64,000 bases of DNA, from NCBI RefSeq assembly GCF_025979705.1, contig NZ_CP110136.1:2294001-2358000 (forward strand), read 5' to 3'. Positions 19,281 through 28,227 of the stretch are shown piece after piece. The notes below the pieces were generated by a model. It ran no database searches. It saw only the letters and a list, made by a program, of their open reading frames with translations, and had not been told where the DNA came from. A program made the translations under genes and the position numbers. Every line of letters begins with the position of its first letter. Position 1 is the stretch's first letter. The stretch comes from Hymenobacter sp. YIM 151858-1. Lineage in GTDB: Bacteria; Bacteroidota; Bacteroidia; Cytophagales; Hymenobacteraceae.

Positions 19281-19309
19281 CAAAGTTAAATGTATTTGGT
19301 CTTGCCAAA
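19281..19309 (-). promoter_or_regulatory. Bacteroidota promoter (-33 TTTG, -7 TAACTTTG)
   Basis: The minus strand has TTTG at 19309-19306 and TAACTTTG at 19288-19281, spacing 17 bp (usual about 19). The start codon of the polyprenyl glycosyltransferase follows 16 bp after, giving a very short leader. Confidence 0.6.
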
Positions 19310-19505
19310 GGAGTTCGGTGCTACTACAGATAGCTAAGCCGGTGACTCGTGACACACTGTGGTATTCTGTGGTTCTCCTTCCCAGGATTACCGAAGGGTT
19401 CGTGTAGTGATCCAAGGCATGGAGCTGGTTATACCTTATGCACACAAAAAAGCACAAGAAACGCGAATTGCATCTTATCTTGCGATTCATTTTGCATGAA
19501 AATAA

Positions 19506-20486
19506 ATGCAACATCGTAACTACTCAATCGACGTTTTCAGGCTATTAGGGGCTTTTTCTGTAGTAACGCTTCACGTCAAATACGGCGACTTGTATAACCC
19601 GGCTGTACTGGCTATCCGCGGGTTAGGGCGCTATGCCGTTCCTTTCTTTTTTATACTAAGCGGCTATTTATTTTTCAATAATCTTACTAATCGAGGAGAT
19701 AAGTAGTTTTCTCTGACCTTACGCAACCTGCTTTCTATTCTGTTAGCAGCGGACTTAATGTATTTTCTTGTAGGACTATTCGTCGATAGCCCGCTGTTGG
19801 ATGAACCGCCGTTATCATTCCCTACAATAGCCAACGGCTTATCGGGCCACCTTTGGTTTATGGGCTCGATGATATTTGGCTACGTAGTTCTGAATTACTT
19901 ATTCAACAAGCTAGATGATAGGCTCCTTTTGGTTGCAGCTATTGGAATTTATGCTTTTGTTTTAGCTAATGATGCTTACACAAGCTTATTCCATATATCC
20001 CCAACCAAAGAAGCATCTCGTTTTTTTGTGTCGATTTCCTTTCTGACGATTGGGTATTTGTTAAACAAGCATAATATAACTGACAAAGTACCGCTTTGGC
20101 TAGCTGTACTAGTAACGGTATTTGGCTTTGTTTTACAGACCACCGAAATTATCTTGCTTTACAAGTACACTGGCGCTTCTCCTCATAATCAAGAGTTTTT
20201 GTTTGGAACTGCTTTATTTGCTGTAGGGTTAACCCTGGTCGCTACTAAGCTTCAATTGTCTACAGATAACGTATTCGCTCGCATAGGAAGAAAATACTCC
20301 TTGCTAATTTATCTATATCATCCACTGTTTATTCTAGCCATATTTAGCTTTGTCGACATAGCAGATTGGGGTGGTGGATGGCTATACTTAGTTGCGCCTT
20401 TGCTAACCTTCGTTGTTTGTTTAGGAACCCTGATATTGATTGAGAAGCTTAGCCCTAAGGTGTTTAAACTACTTAATGGTTTGTAA
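19506..20486 (+). pseudogene. acyltransferase 3 family, interrupted by in-frame TAG
   Basis: Reading from the ATG at 19506, one frame encodes a membrane acyltransferase (family 3, O-acyl transfer to surface sugars) of about 325 residues. YSIDVFRLLGAFSVVTLHV carries the family R and H, and VPFFFILSGYLFF follows. The frame is broken by a TAG at 19704-19706 (after NRGDK) and continues in the same frame with FSLTLRNLLSILL to a stop at 20486, with further membrane helices. There is no frameshift or deletion, so a single base change explains the break. An internal ATG at 19758 could only yield a fragment lacking the catalytic H. It is the only plus-strand gene in the polysaccharide locus. Alternatives are a sequencing error or amber readthrough. 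Confidence 0.82.
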
Positions 20487-20508
20487 CCTATGGTCACTAA
20501 TTTAAACC

Positions 20509-20579
20509 ATGCAAGCGTTTCTAAAGGAAAGAGGCAAGCAGTTATACTGCTTGCCTCTTTCCTTTAGAAACGCTTGCAT
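20509..20579. terminator. bidirectional terminator, perfect 33-bp inverted repeat
   Basis: Two arms of 33 bp (20509-20541 and 20547-20579) are exact reverse complements around a TTATA loop. The repeat lies between the convergent ends of the acyltransferase pseudogene and fdtA, 6 bp from the fdtA stop. It can serve as a terminator for both strands, although the stem is far longer than needed and lacks a classic U-tract. Confidence 0.75.
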
Positions 20580-20585
20580 TTGTGC

Positions 20586-20999
20586 TTATGCGTTAGTATT
20601 ACCCCACACTCGATGAAAATCATCGTAGTTGCGGATATAATCCGCTTCGCTGTAATGAGTTGAAGCAAACACCAACTGCATAGCATTGTGTGAGTACTGC
20701 ATGGTGTGCCAAGCATGAGGTGGCACATACAAACCTATATTGGGTTCTTCCAAGCGAAACACATCCACAGTACCATCGGGCATTTCCGTTGTAACGATGA
20801 TGCGCCCAGCAGCCGCAACAAGCACTTGTTGGGTAGCGTGATGCGCATGCCGCCCACGAACAATGCTCTCGGGTGTGTAGTACGTCCAGAAAACACGCTC
20901 AACTTTAAACGGAATGTGCTTCTCCTGTTCAGTTACAGAGATGTAGCCAATTTCAGGAGTTCCCAGTTTAGGAAACGTAATTAGGTACGGTTTTTCCAC
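20586..20999 (-). CDS. fdtA: dTDP-sugar 3,4-ketoisomerase (FdtA/WxcM-like cupin)
   Basis: A 137-residue cupin of the WxcM C-terminal/FdtA type. RGRHAHHATQQVLVAAAG (H51, H53) and YVPPHAWHTMQ (H95, H98) are the active-site strands. These enzymes convert dTDP-4-keto-6-deoxyglucose to the 3-keto form, which a DegT aminotransferase then aminates; a candidate partner is at 5161-6264. Start is GTG (20997-20999), one base after the stop of the upstream decarboxylase gene, indicating coupled translation at the end of the asnB operon. FdtA (galacto product) versus QdtA (gluco product) cannot be separated by eye. Confidence 0.85.
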   Translation of the reverse strand: MEKPYLITFPKLGTPEIGYISVTEQEKHIPFKVERVFWTYYTPESIVRGRHAHHATQQVLVAAAGRIIVTTEMPDGTVDVFRLEEPNIGLYVPPHAWHTMQYSHNAMQLVFASTHYSEADYIRNYDDFHRVWGNTNA

Positions 21000-21000
21000 G

Positions 21001-21945
21001 TTAGGCAGTAACAGCTTCCTGGAAATACTCGAGCGTACGACGCAATCCTTCGGCGCGGTCTACTTTGGGCTCCCAACCTAGGATCTCCTTTGCCTTGGTG
21101 ATGTCCGGCCGACGCTTCAAGGGGTCGTTCTGTGGCAAAGGGTGAAAAGTTGGCTTGAACTCCACCCCTGCCAGCTTGGCTATTTCTTCGCCAAACTCTT
21201 TAATGGTGATTTCGGCCGGGTTGCCAATGTTCACGGGCATGTGGTAATCCGACATCAGCAAACGGTAAATGCCGTCTACCAGGTCGTCGACGTAGCAGAA
21301 GGAGCGGGTTTGCGAACCGTCGCCAAATACCGTGAGGGGTTCCCCTTTCAGCGCCTGGCTCAGGAAAGCCGGTAGCACACGGCCGTCATCGAGGCGCATG
21401 CGCGGGCCGTAAGTGTTGAAGATGCGTACGATGCGCGTCTCAACGCCGTGTACGTTGTGGTAGGCCATGGTAATGGCTTCCTGGAAGCGCTTGGCTTCGT
21501 CGTAGCAACCACGTGGGCCTACCGGGTTTACATTACCGTGGTACTCTTCAACTTGTGGGTGGATGTCGGGGTCGCCGTACACCTCGCTGGTGCTGGCAAT
21601 AATGATCCGCGCTTTTTTGGCCCGAGCCAGCCCTAGGAGGTTATGCGTGCCTAACGAACCTACCTTCAGCGTCTGGATTGGAATCTTCAGGTAATCGATG
21701 GGCGAAGCCGGTGAAGCGAAATGCAGGATGTAGTCCAGCTCACCCGGCACGTGCACAAACTTCGACACGTCGTGGTGGTAGAACTCGAAGTCCTTCTTGC
21801 CAAACAAGTGCTCAATGTTGGCGAGGTTGCCCGTCACTAGGTTGTCCATGGCGATAACATGGTAACCTTCGGCCAAAAACCTGTCGCAGAGGTGGGAGCC
21901 CAGGAAGCCTGCTCCACCCGTAATTAGTACGCGTTTCTTTTCCAT
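21001..21945 (-). CDS. UDP-glucuronic acid decarboxylase (UDP-xylose synthase)
   Basis: 314 residues from the ATG at 21945 ([19 protein letters not shown]). The frame is open further upstream, but that part overlaps ugd. GGAGFLG (10-16) binds [12 protein letters not shown], then [15 protein letters not shown] with the catalytic Y and K, and [12 protein letters not shown] are characteristic of UXS enzymes. It converts UDP-glucuronate, made by the neighbouring Ugd, to UDP-xylose. It lies 7 bp after ugd and 1 bp before fdtA, so the genes are cotranscribed. Very confident family call. Confidence 0.93.
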   Translation of the reverse strand: MEKKRVLITGGAGFLGSHLCDRFLAEGYHVIAMDNLVTGNLANIEHLFGKKDFEFYHHDVSKFVHVPGELDYILHFASPASPIDYLKIPIQTLKVGSLGTHNLLGLARAKKARIIIASTSEVYGDPDIHPQVEEYHGNVNPVGPRGCYDEAKRFQEAITMAYHNVHGVETRIVRIFNTYGPRMRLDDGRVLPAFLSQALKGEPLTVFGDGSQTRSFCYVDDLVDGIYRLLMSDYHMPVNIGNPAEITIKEFGEEIAKLAGVEFKPTFHPLPQNDPLKRRPDITKAKEILGWEPKVDRAEGLRRTLEYFQEAVTA

Positions 21946-21952
21946 CTGGAGA

Positions 21953-23305
21953 TTATGCGGTTTGGTGAGCGGCTGGTTCGCGATGTTTCGTACGAATGCC
22001 AATGCAGTGGTAAGCAAAACCTGCTTTCTCCATTTCCTCGGCATCGTAGATGTTGCGCCCGTCGAACACCACACGCTGTTTCAGTAATCGGCCCACCACA
22101 TCAAAGTTGGGCGAGCGGAATTCTGGCCACTCGGTTACTACCAGCAAGGCATCGGCATCGATGAGAGCCGATAGCTGGTCTTTGGCGTAGTTGATGCGGT
22201 TCCCAAGTGTGTGCTGAGCTTCCTTCATGGCTACGGGGTCGTAGGCAGTTACGGTGCAGCCAGCTTCGAGCAGTTTTTCGATAATCACCAACGAGGGAGC
22301 TTCGCGCATGTCGTCGGTTTTGGGCTTGAACGACAGGCCCCACACGGCAAGGTGCTTACCGGCCAGGTTGCTACCAAAATGCTGCTGCACCTTGGTAAAT
22401 AGCACCGACTTCTGGCCTTCGTTTACGCTTTCAACCGCTTTAAGCACCTGCATCTGGTAGCCGTTTTCGGCAGCCGTCTTTATCAGGGCTTTAACGTCCT
22501 TGGGAAAGCAAGAGCCGCCGTAACCTATGCCGGGGTAGATGAACTTGTTGCCGATGCGGGCATCGGAGCCGATACCCAGGCGAACCTTGTTTACATCGGC
22601 ACCCATGATTTCGCATAGGTTGGCAATGTCGTTCATAAACGAAATCTTGGTTGCCAGCATGGAGTTGGCAGCGTATTTCGTCATTTCGGCCGACGGAATA
22701 TCCATGAAGATAATCGGGTGGCCATTGAGCAGGAAGGGCTTGTAGAGCTTGCGCATTACCTCCTCGGCCCGCTCCGAAGCTACACCGATGACAATGCGGT
22801 CGGGCTTCAGGAAGTCGTCGATAGCTGCGCCTTCCTTCAGGAACTCCGGGTTCGAAGCTACATCGAACTCGATATCGGAACTGCGCTTATCAAGTGCCAG
22901 CTCAATTTCTTTTCGCACTTTGGCAGCCGTACCAACCGGAACCGTGCTCTTGGTTACTACCACGCAATGGCGGTTGAGGTTTTCGCCGATGCCACGGGCT
23001 ACGGCCAGCACGTACTTCAAATCGGCCGATCCATCTTCGCCGGGCGGTGTGCCCACAGCAATAAATGCCACATCGGCATCCTGAATGCTTTCGGCTAGCG
23101 AAGTAGAAAAATGCAAACGGCCAGCCGCCACATTACGATTCACCATCTCTTCGAGGCCTGGCTCGTAGATGGGCAGAATGCCCTGTTTCAGGTTATCGAT
23201 TTTACGTTGATCGATGTCGATGCACGTAACATCTATGCCTACCTCGGCAAAGCAAGTGCCGGTGACCAGGCCGACGTAGCCAGTGCCTACTACTGCAATT
23301 TTCAT
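21953..23305 (-). CDS. ugd: UDP-glucose 6-dehydrogenase
   Basis: 450 residues from the ATG at 23305 ([19 protein letters not shown], the Rossmann start). Earlier in-frame codons precede the fold and are ignored. [14 protein letters not shown] is an NAD-site motif, [20 protein letters not shown] a family hallmark, and [12 protein letters not shown] holds the catalytic cysteine. [20 protein letters not shown] is the C-terminal UDP-binding domain. It oxidises UDP-glucose to UDP-glucuronate, the substrate of the next gene. 29 bp follow asnB. A precursor supply role for the adjacent polysaccharide is clear from context. Confidence 0.94.
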   Translation of the reverse strand: MKIAVVGTGYVGLVTGTCFAEVGIDVTCIDIDQRKIDNLKQGILPIYEPGLEEMVNRNVAAGRLHFSTSLAESIQDADVAFIAVGTPPGEDGSADLKYVLAVARGIGENLNRHCVVVTKSTVPVGTAAKVRKEIELALDKRSSDIEFDVASNPEFLKEGAAIDDFLKPDRIVIGVASERAEEVMRKLYKPFLLNGHPIIFMDIPSAEMTKYAANSMLATKISFMNDIANLCEIMGADVNKVRLGIGSDARIGNKFIYPGIGYGGSCFPKDVKALIKTAAENGYQMQVLKAVESVNEGQKSVLFTKVQQHFGSNLAGKHLAVWGLSFKPKTDDMREAPSLVIIEKLLEAGCTVTAYDPVAMKEAQHTLGNRINYAKDQLSALIDADALLVVTEWPEFRSPNFDVVGRLLKQRVVFDGRNIYDAEEMEKAGFAYHCIGIRTKHREPAAHQTA

Positions 23306-23334
23306 AAGGGGGCGGAAGTAACTGCTTTCAGAGC

Positions 23335-25296
23335 TTAGGATTGCGAAGCGGAAGATATCAGGGAAGGGCGGACGCCAGCAGTAGTTGCTGGCGTCATGTA
23401 ACGCTTCCACCAGTGCTGAAACACGATGAGCGCCCAGATACGAGCGTGCACGTCGCCAGGGTTACGTGAAAATAGCTGCTGCTTGAGTTCGCGTACGGCG
23501 TCGACTGAAAACAATCCTTGCGCTTCAACGAACTCGTCTTTCAGCAGGTCATCTTCGATTAGGGGACGCAGTTCGTTGCGGAACCACTTGAGCAGCGGTA
23601 CCTCGAAGCCGTGCTTGGGACGCTTGTACAGCTCTTCGGGCAGCATAGGCCGGAAAGCATCCTGCACGATTTTCTTCTTCATGCGCGCGTCGATTTTGCT
23701 TTCGACGGGGAGCGAGAAGGCGAAGTTGACCACTTTGTAATCGAGGAACGGGCTGCGCACCTCCAGCGAGTTGGCCATGCTCATCAGGTCGACCTTGGTG
23801 TTCATGTCGTACGGCAGCACCAGGTTCATGTCGGTGAGCAGCACCTCGTTCAGGTCGCCATCGGCGTGGATGTGCTCCAGGATGTCGCGGCGGCGCTTAT
23901 CGGCCAGCTTCTTGCTGACTTTGCGGCGCGAGGCTGCGCTTAGCAGGTTGCGCGCGTCTTTCTCGTTCACGAACGTGGCCCAATCCCAGTACCGGTCTTT
24001 GGGGCCGGCGAGCATGCCGCGCGAAAAGCGCTGAAACTGCCGCACCTTGTTGCCCAGGTACGAGTTGCGCGATTTGGGCAAGGCATCCCACAGCAGGTTG
24101 AGACCGGTTACGGCTTCGGCCTTCCAGTCGGGGTTGCGCACTTGCCACTCGCCCATGTGCTTGTTGTAGCCGGCAAACATCTCGTCGGCGCCGTCGCCCG
24201 AAAGTGCTACCGTAACCTTTTCGCGGGTGCGCTGGCTCAGGATGGACACGGCCAGCGCCGAAGAGTCGGCGAAAGGCTCGTCGATGTAGTCGAGCACGTG
24301 GTAAAGGTGCTCGTACATATCGTTGTTGGTGAGCGAAAAGACCGTGTGGTTGGTCTTGTGCATTTTCGCCACCAGGTTGGCGTACTTGGTTTCGTCGAAG
24401 AAGGGCTCGTCGGCAAAGCCTACGCTGAACGTATTGAGGTGCGGCGTGTGCCGGGCGGCCAGCGCCGTTACCACCGACGAGTCGATGCCGCCGCTCAGGA
24501 AAGCACCTAGGGGCACGTCGGCTACGAGGCGGCGCGCCACGGCCGCGTCGAGCAGCTCCACCAGCTTGGCTTGCTGCTGCTCGTAGCTGAGGCGGTTTTT
24601 GGCGACTTTCTTCGGGTCGTACGGAATCTTGTACCAGCGCTTGCGCACCACCTTGCCATCGGGCCGGATGAACATATAGTGGCCAGGCAGCAGCTTCTTC
24701 ACGCCCTTAAAAATGGTAGCCGGGCCCGGAATGTAGTTCAGCTGCAGGTAATGCGACAGGGCCACATAGTCGAGCTTGCGCGGTACACCCAGGGCCAGCA
24801 GCGACTTCATTTCGGAGGCGAACATGAGCTTGTCCTCGTCGCGGTACACGAGCAAGGGCTTCACCCCCATCCGGTCGCGCGCTATGAACAAGGTATTTTC
24901 CTCTTTATCGTAAATGGCGAGGCCAAAAAAGCCGTTCAGCTTCTTCAAAAAGCCGCGGCCTTCGGTGATGTACAACTTCAGGATTACCTCCGTATCGGTG
25001 TGCGACTTAAAGGTGTAGCCTTTGCGCTGCAGCTTGGCGCGCAGCTCGCGGAAGTTGAAAATCTCGCCGTTGAAGACGATGGTATAACGCCCCGACTCAT
25101 CCGTCATGGGCTGGTTGCCGCAGGGCGAGAGGTCGAGGATAGCGAGGCGGCGGAAACCCAGCCCCACGGCATCGTACACGTAGTGGCCCTGCGAGTCGGG
25201 GCCGCGGCTCACGATGGCATCGGTAGCGGCCTGCAGGCCAGCCAACGACGACCGACCGGAGTCAGTAAAGGCGAAAAGTCCGGTAATTCCACACAT
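23335..25296 (-). CDS. asnB: asparagine synthase (glutamine-hydrolysing)
   Basis: A 653-residue two-domain enzyme. Cys2 in MCGITGLFAF is the glutaminase nucleophile, with RGPDSQG and NGEIFNF completing the N-terminal Ntn domain (1-about 200). FLSGGIDSS (267-274) is the ATP-pyrophosphatase loop and VALSGDGADEMFAGY the second substrate loop. It makes asparagine from aspartate, or, as in many polysaccharide loci, amidates a related acid. It is the first gene of the operon with ugd, the decarboxylase and fdtA, which makes a role in sugar-acid amidation possible but unproven. A TACCTTTG element lies 10 bp before the start. Confidence 0.92.
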   Translation of the reverse strand: MCGITGLFAFTDSGRSSLAGLQAATDAIVSRGPDSQGHYVYDAVGLGFRRLAILDLSPCGNQPMTDESGRYTIVFNGEIFNFRELRAKLQRKGYTFKSHTDTEVILKLYITEGRGFLKKLNGFFGLAIYDKEENTLFIARDRMGVKPLLVYRDEDKLMFASEMKSLLALGVPRKLDYVALSHYLQLNYIPGPATIFKGVKKLLPGHYMFIRPDGKVVRKRWYKIPYDPKKVAKNRLSYEQQQAKLVELLDAAVARRLVADVPLGAFLSGGIDSSVVTALAARHTPHLNTFSVGFADEPFFDETKYANLVAKMHKTNHTVFSLTNNDMYEHLYHVLDYIDEPFADSSALAVSILSQRTREKVTVALSGDGADEMFAGYNKHMGEWQVRNPDWKAEAVTGLNLLWDALPKSRNSYLGNKVRQFQRFSRGMLAGPKDRYWDWATFVNEKDARNLLSAASRRKVSKKLADKRRRDILEHIHADGDLNEVLLTDMNLVLPYDMNTKVDLMSMANSLEVRSPFLDYKVVNFAFSLPVESKIDARMKKKIVQDAFRPMLPEELYKRPKHGFEVPLLKWFRNELRPLIEDDLLKDEFVEAQGLFSVDAVRELKQQLFSRNPGDVHARIWALIVFQHWWKRYMTPATTAGVRPSLISSASQS

Positions 25297-25306
25297 ATCT
25301 AGTGGG

Positions 25307-25314
25307 CAAAGGTA
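25307..25314 (-). promoter_or_regulatory. Bacteroidota -7 promoter element (TACCTTTG)
   Basis: The minus strand reads TACCTTTG 10 bp upstream of the asnB ATG, implying a transcript with almost no leader. No -33 TTTG at the expected distance. Confidence 0.6.
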
Positions 25315-25443
25315 CGAAGCTTCAGGATTTGGGGCGCGCTTTTACACCCCGCCGCTATACGTAACCAAACCCAAGCGGCAACAGTACATCCAAAGCCGCA
25401 TGTTTTTTTGAGGCGGCGCATCAACTGCCAAACACCGCTACCC

Positions 25444-25971
25444 ATGAATCTGCAAAATCAAATGGACCTGCAGCAGCAATTTGAAGCTGCCGTTTCGCAA
25501 GTGAATAATTTGCCCGGCGACCAGGCCGCGGCCCACATGACGGAGCTATACGGCTTGTATAAGCAAGCCACCGAAGGCGACCACGACACCGAGAAAGACG
25601 TGGTGGGCGACGATACCCCCGCCAACCCCGATGGGCCCCAGGGCATGTCGCAAGGCCAGTGGGAGGCCTGGAGCAAGTTTAAAGGCATGAGCGAAGACGA
25701 CGCCAAGCGCCAATACGTACAGCGCGTGCAGGAAATTGCCGGCCCCGCGGGCGAAGCGGCAACCGCCATTACCGGCATTGGGCAGCCCGCCACGGCTTCG
25801 CAGCTCGAAGCTGGCAGCCGCCCGGCCTCGAACCCCAACGAGGCCGGCGCCCCGGGCACGGCTAAAGCGCCCTTCGAGAACGAGGGCGGCGTATCGGCCG
25901 GTGGCCTGCGCGGCGACATCAACGACGGTGCTCCTTACGGCGGCGAAGACCGCCTGAAAACCCAGCAGTAG
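25444..25971 (+). CDS. acyl-CoA-binding protein with disordered tail
   Basis: 175 residues from the ATG at 25444 (MNLQNQMDLQQQFEAAVSQV). ELYGLYKQATEGD, WEAWSKFKGMSEDDAKRQYV match the helices and acyl-CoA-contacting Tyr/Lys/Trp of ACBP (residues about 10-90). The remaining 85 residues are rich in Gly, Ala, Pro and acidic residues, with no predicted fold. ACBPs bind long-chain acyl-CoA in the cytoplasm and are small (about 90 residues), so this protein is twice the usual size. It is followed by a strong terminator and appears monocistronic. Confidence 0.85.
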   Translation: MNLQNQMDLQQQFEAAVSQVNNLPGDQAAAHMTELYGLYKQATEGDHDTEKDVVGDDTPANPDGPQGMSQGQWEAWSKFKGMSEDDAKRQYVQRVQEIAGPAGEAATAITGIGQPATASQLEAGSRPASNPNEAGAPGTAKAPFENEGGVSAGGLRGDINDGAPYGGEDRLKTQQ

Positions 25972-26003
25972 TTGCCCCAGCTAAGCGTGAGCCGATAGGC
26001 ATT

Positions 26004-26043
26004 AACGAAAAGACCGCCCCAGGTTGGGGGCGGTCTTTTCGTT
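26004..26043. terminator. bidirectional hairpin terminator
   Basis: A perfect 17-bp stem (AACGAAAAGACCGCCCC and complement) around a short loop, with A-tract on one side and T-tract on the other. It lies between the convergent ACBP and FAD-oxidase genes and serves both. Confidence 0.88.
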
Positions 26044-26088
26044 GGTACCACCTAGGGCCTGAGTGAACAAGTGCCTCACGCGCAGCGC

Positions 26089-27519
26089 CTAAAAAATTTT
26101 GCCGGGGTTCATGATGCCGTGCGGGTCGAACACCTGCTTAATGCCCCGCATCAGATTTAGCTGCACCTCACCGAGGGCAATGCCGATGTAGGGCCGCTGC
26201 ACCAGCCCGATGCCGTGCTCCCCGCTGATGGTGCCGCCGAGGCGCACGCACAGCTGAAACAACTCGCGGATGGGCTGCTGCAACCCGTGGTGCCACATTT
26301 CGTCCGACAGCTCGCCGCGGATAATGTTCACGTGCAGGTTGCCGTCGCCGGCATGGCCGTAGCACACGCTCTTGAAACCGTACTGCGCGCCTAGGTCCTT
26401 CACGCCCTTCAGCAAAGTGGGCAGCTCGGCGCGGGGCACCACGGTGTCTTCTTCCTTGTACACCGAGTTGTAGCGCACGGCGTTACCGATGTTGCGCCGA
26501 ATCTTCCAGAGCTCGTCTTTTTGGGCGGCGGTATCGGCCAGCAGGATTTCGCCCACGTCGTAGTGCTCGAGCACGGCGTACACCTGCTCGGCCTCTTTGT
26601 ACAGCTGATCCAGATCCTGGCCATCGAGCTCGATGAGCAAGTGGGCGCGCACGTCGTCGGGCAGGGCCAGCGGAATCTGCAGGTACTCCGACGACCACAC
26701 GATGGCCTCGCGCTCCATAAACTCCATGCCCGACGGGATGATGCCCGCCCGGAACACCGCCGACACGGCCTCGGCTGCCTGCTCCTCCTGCCGAAAAGGC
26801 ACCAGCATCAGGATGTTTTGCTGCGGGTAGGGCAACAGCCGGAACACCACTTTGGTGATAATGCCCAGCGTGCCTTCCGAGCCGATCATGAGCTGCGTGA
26901 GGTTGTAGCCGGTGGAGTTTTTGAGGGTGTTGGCGGCCGTCCAGATGATGTCGCCGGTGGGCAGCACCACTTCCAGGTTCAGCACGTAGTCACGGGTGGT
27001 GCCGTATTTCACGGCCTTGGGCCCCCCGCTGCTGTGGGCCAGGTTGCCACCTAGGGAGCAGCTGCCCTTGCTGGCCGGGTCGGGCGGGTAAAACAGGCCT
27101 ACTTCCTTCACGGCGTTCTGAAACACCTCGTTGATTACACCCGGCTCGACGGTGGCCTGCAGGTTGCGCTCATCGATGTGCAGAATCTGGTTCAGGCGCT
27201 CGGTACTCAGCACCACTCCTTGGTGCGTGGGCAGCGCCCCACCGCTCAGGCCCGTGCCCGCCCCGCGCGGCGTCACCGGAATGCGGTGCTCGTGGCACAA
27301 GCGCATAATACGGCTAAGCTCATCAGCGTTTGCAGGCCGCAGCACCACATCGGGCCGAAACGCGAGGTCTTCGGTGTGGTCGCGGCCGTAGCGGGCATAC
27401 TCCTCCTCTTCGAGGCGTGCCGGAGTCAGCACATGGCTGGCACCCACAATCTCCTCGAAAGCGCTGATTAAAGTTGGAGTTAACTGCCCAAACTGTATTT
27501 CTTCAAGTAACTGAGCCAT
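26089..27519 (-). CDS. FAD-linked 2-hydroxyacid oxidase/dehydrogenase (GlcD/D-LDH type)
   Basis: 476 residues from the ATG at 27519 (MAQLLEEIQFGQL). An FAD-binding type 4 domain is shown by VVLRPANADELSRIMRLC, VTPRGAGTGLSGGALP and TVEPGVINEVF (about 55-130) and GGNLAHSSGGPKAVKYGTT. The C-terminal cap has CYGHAGDGNLHVNI and ISGEHGIGL, which carry the catalytic histidines. The enzyme oxidises glycolate or D-lactate with FAD; which one cannot be told. It stands alone, divergent from the NlpC/P60 gene with only 18 bp between start codons. Confidence 0.88.
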   Translation of the reverse strand: MAQLLEEIQFGQLTPTLISAFEEIVGASHVLTPARLEEEEYARYGRDHTEDLAFRPDVVLRPANADELSRIMRLCHEHRIPVTPRGAGTGLSGGALPTHQGVVLSTERLNQILHIDERNLQATVEPGVINEVFQNAVKEVGLFYPPDPASKGSCSLGGNLAHSSGGPKAVKYGTTRDYVLNLEVVLPTGDIIWTAANTLKNSTGYNLTQLMIGSEGTLGIITKVVFRLLPYPQQNILMLVPFRQEEQAAEAVSAVFRAGIIPSGMEFMEREAIVWSSEYLQIPLALPDDVRAHLLIELDGQDLDQLYKEAEQVYAVLEHYDVGEILLADTAAQKDELWKIRRNIGNAVRYNSVYKEEDTVVPRAELPTLLKGVKDLGAQYGFKSVCYGHAGDGNLHVNIIRGELSDEMWHHGLQQPIRELFQLCVRLGGTISGEHGIGLVQRPYIGIALGEVQLNLMRGIKQVFDPHGIMNPGKIF

Positions 27520-27524
27520 TCGCG

Positions 27525-27532
27525 TATCTTTG
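27525..27532 (+). promoter_or_regulatory. Bacteroidota -7 promoter element (TATCTTTG) abutting start codon
   Basis: TATCTTTG ends 5 bp before the ATG of the NlpC/P60 gene. With usual spacing transcription would begin at or next to the ATG, suggesting a leaderless mRNA. No clear -33 box. Confidence 0.5.
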
Positions 27533-27537
27533 TCTCG

Positions 27538-28227
27538 ATGCGGAAAACGTTCCCAAAGGTACGGCATTCATCCTGGCCTATCGGCCGGTTGTCGTCCCTG
27601 CTCCTGCCCATCCTTCTGCTTCTTGCCAGTTGCCAAGGTACCAAGAAGTTAAACTACCGCAACGGCCGCTACTACTCGGCTCAGGAGATTGCGCGCATGA
27701 AAGCCGCCGAGCGGCGCGGCCGCCCCGTGGCTGGCTCAGTCAGCAAGACCAAAATCAAGACCAGCTCGCGCATGAGCAGCGGAGGGCGCAAAATCGTAAC
27801 CCACGGCCCCAAGCGCACGAGCAGCCCGGCATCCGTCGATCGGCAGTTGGGCACCGTCATCGAAACGGCCCGCTCTTACCGGGGCACCCCCTACAAGTTT
27901 GGTGGCACCACCCGCCTAGGGCTCGATTGCTCGGGCTTGCTGAACGTATCGTTTGGCGCGGCAGGCATCCAGATACCCCGCTCCTCCAACGAACAAGCCG
28001 CCTGGGGCGACCCTATCCGGCCGCAGGATTTGCAAGCCGGCGATTTGGTATTTTTTGGAGGTTCACCTGGCAGCAACAGCATAACGCATGTCGGCCTGAT
28101 TACTGAAGTTAGCGAAGACGGCGTTCAGTTCATCCACTCTTCCACGTCGTTAGGTGTTGTCGAGAATGCTCTTGAAAGCGACTATTATTTGAGCCGCTTT
28201 ATTAAAGCAGTAAGACCAAAGTTGTGA
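27538..28227 (+). CDS. NlpC/P60 peptidoglycan hydrolase lipoprotein
   Basis: 229 residues. A basic N-terminus, hydrophobic core and lipobox LLAS-C32 make it a lipoprotein. A basic, Ser-rich linker (about 60-98) leads to an NlpC/P60 domain: YRGTPYKFGGTTRLGLDCSG with catalytic C131, DLVFFGG, SITHVGLI with H184 and FIHSS with H200. These enzymes cut peptide stems of the cell wall (gamma-D-Glu-diaminopimelate bonds). The first Met is used; no other Met precedes residue 54. Single gene. Confidence 0.9.
   Translation: MRKTFPKVRHSSWPIGRLSSLLLPILLLLASCQGTKKLNYRNGRYYSAQEIARMKAAERRGRPVAGSVSKTKIKTSSRMSSGGRKIVTHGPKRTSSPASVDRQLGTVIETARSYRGTPYKFGGTTRLGLDCSGLLNVSFGAAGIQIPRSSNEQAAWGDPIRPQDLQAGDLVFFGGSPGSNSITHVGLITEVSEDGVQFIHSSTSLGVVENALESDYYLSRFIKAVRPKL

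Noticed and set aside
23611-25302. Several open frames opposite asnB
   Set aside because: The asnB frame contains all catalytic motifs; the antisense frames are composition artefacts.
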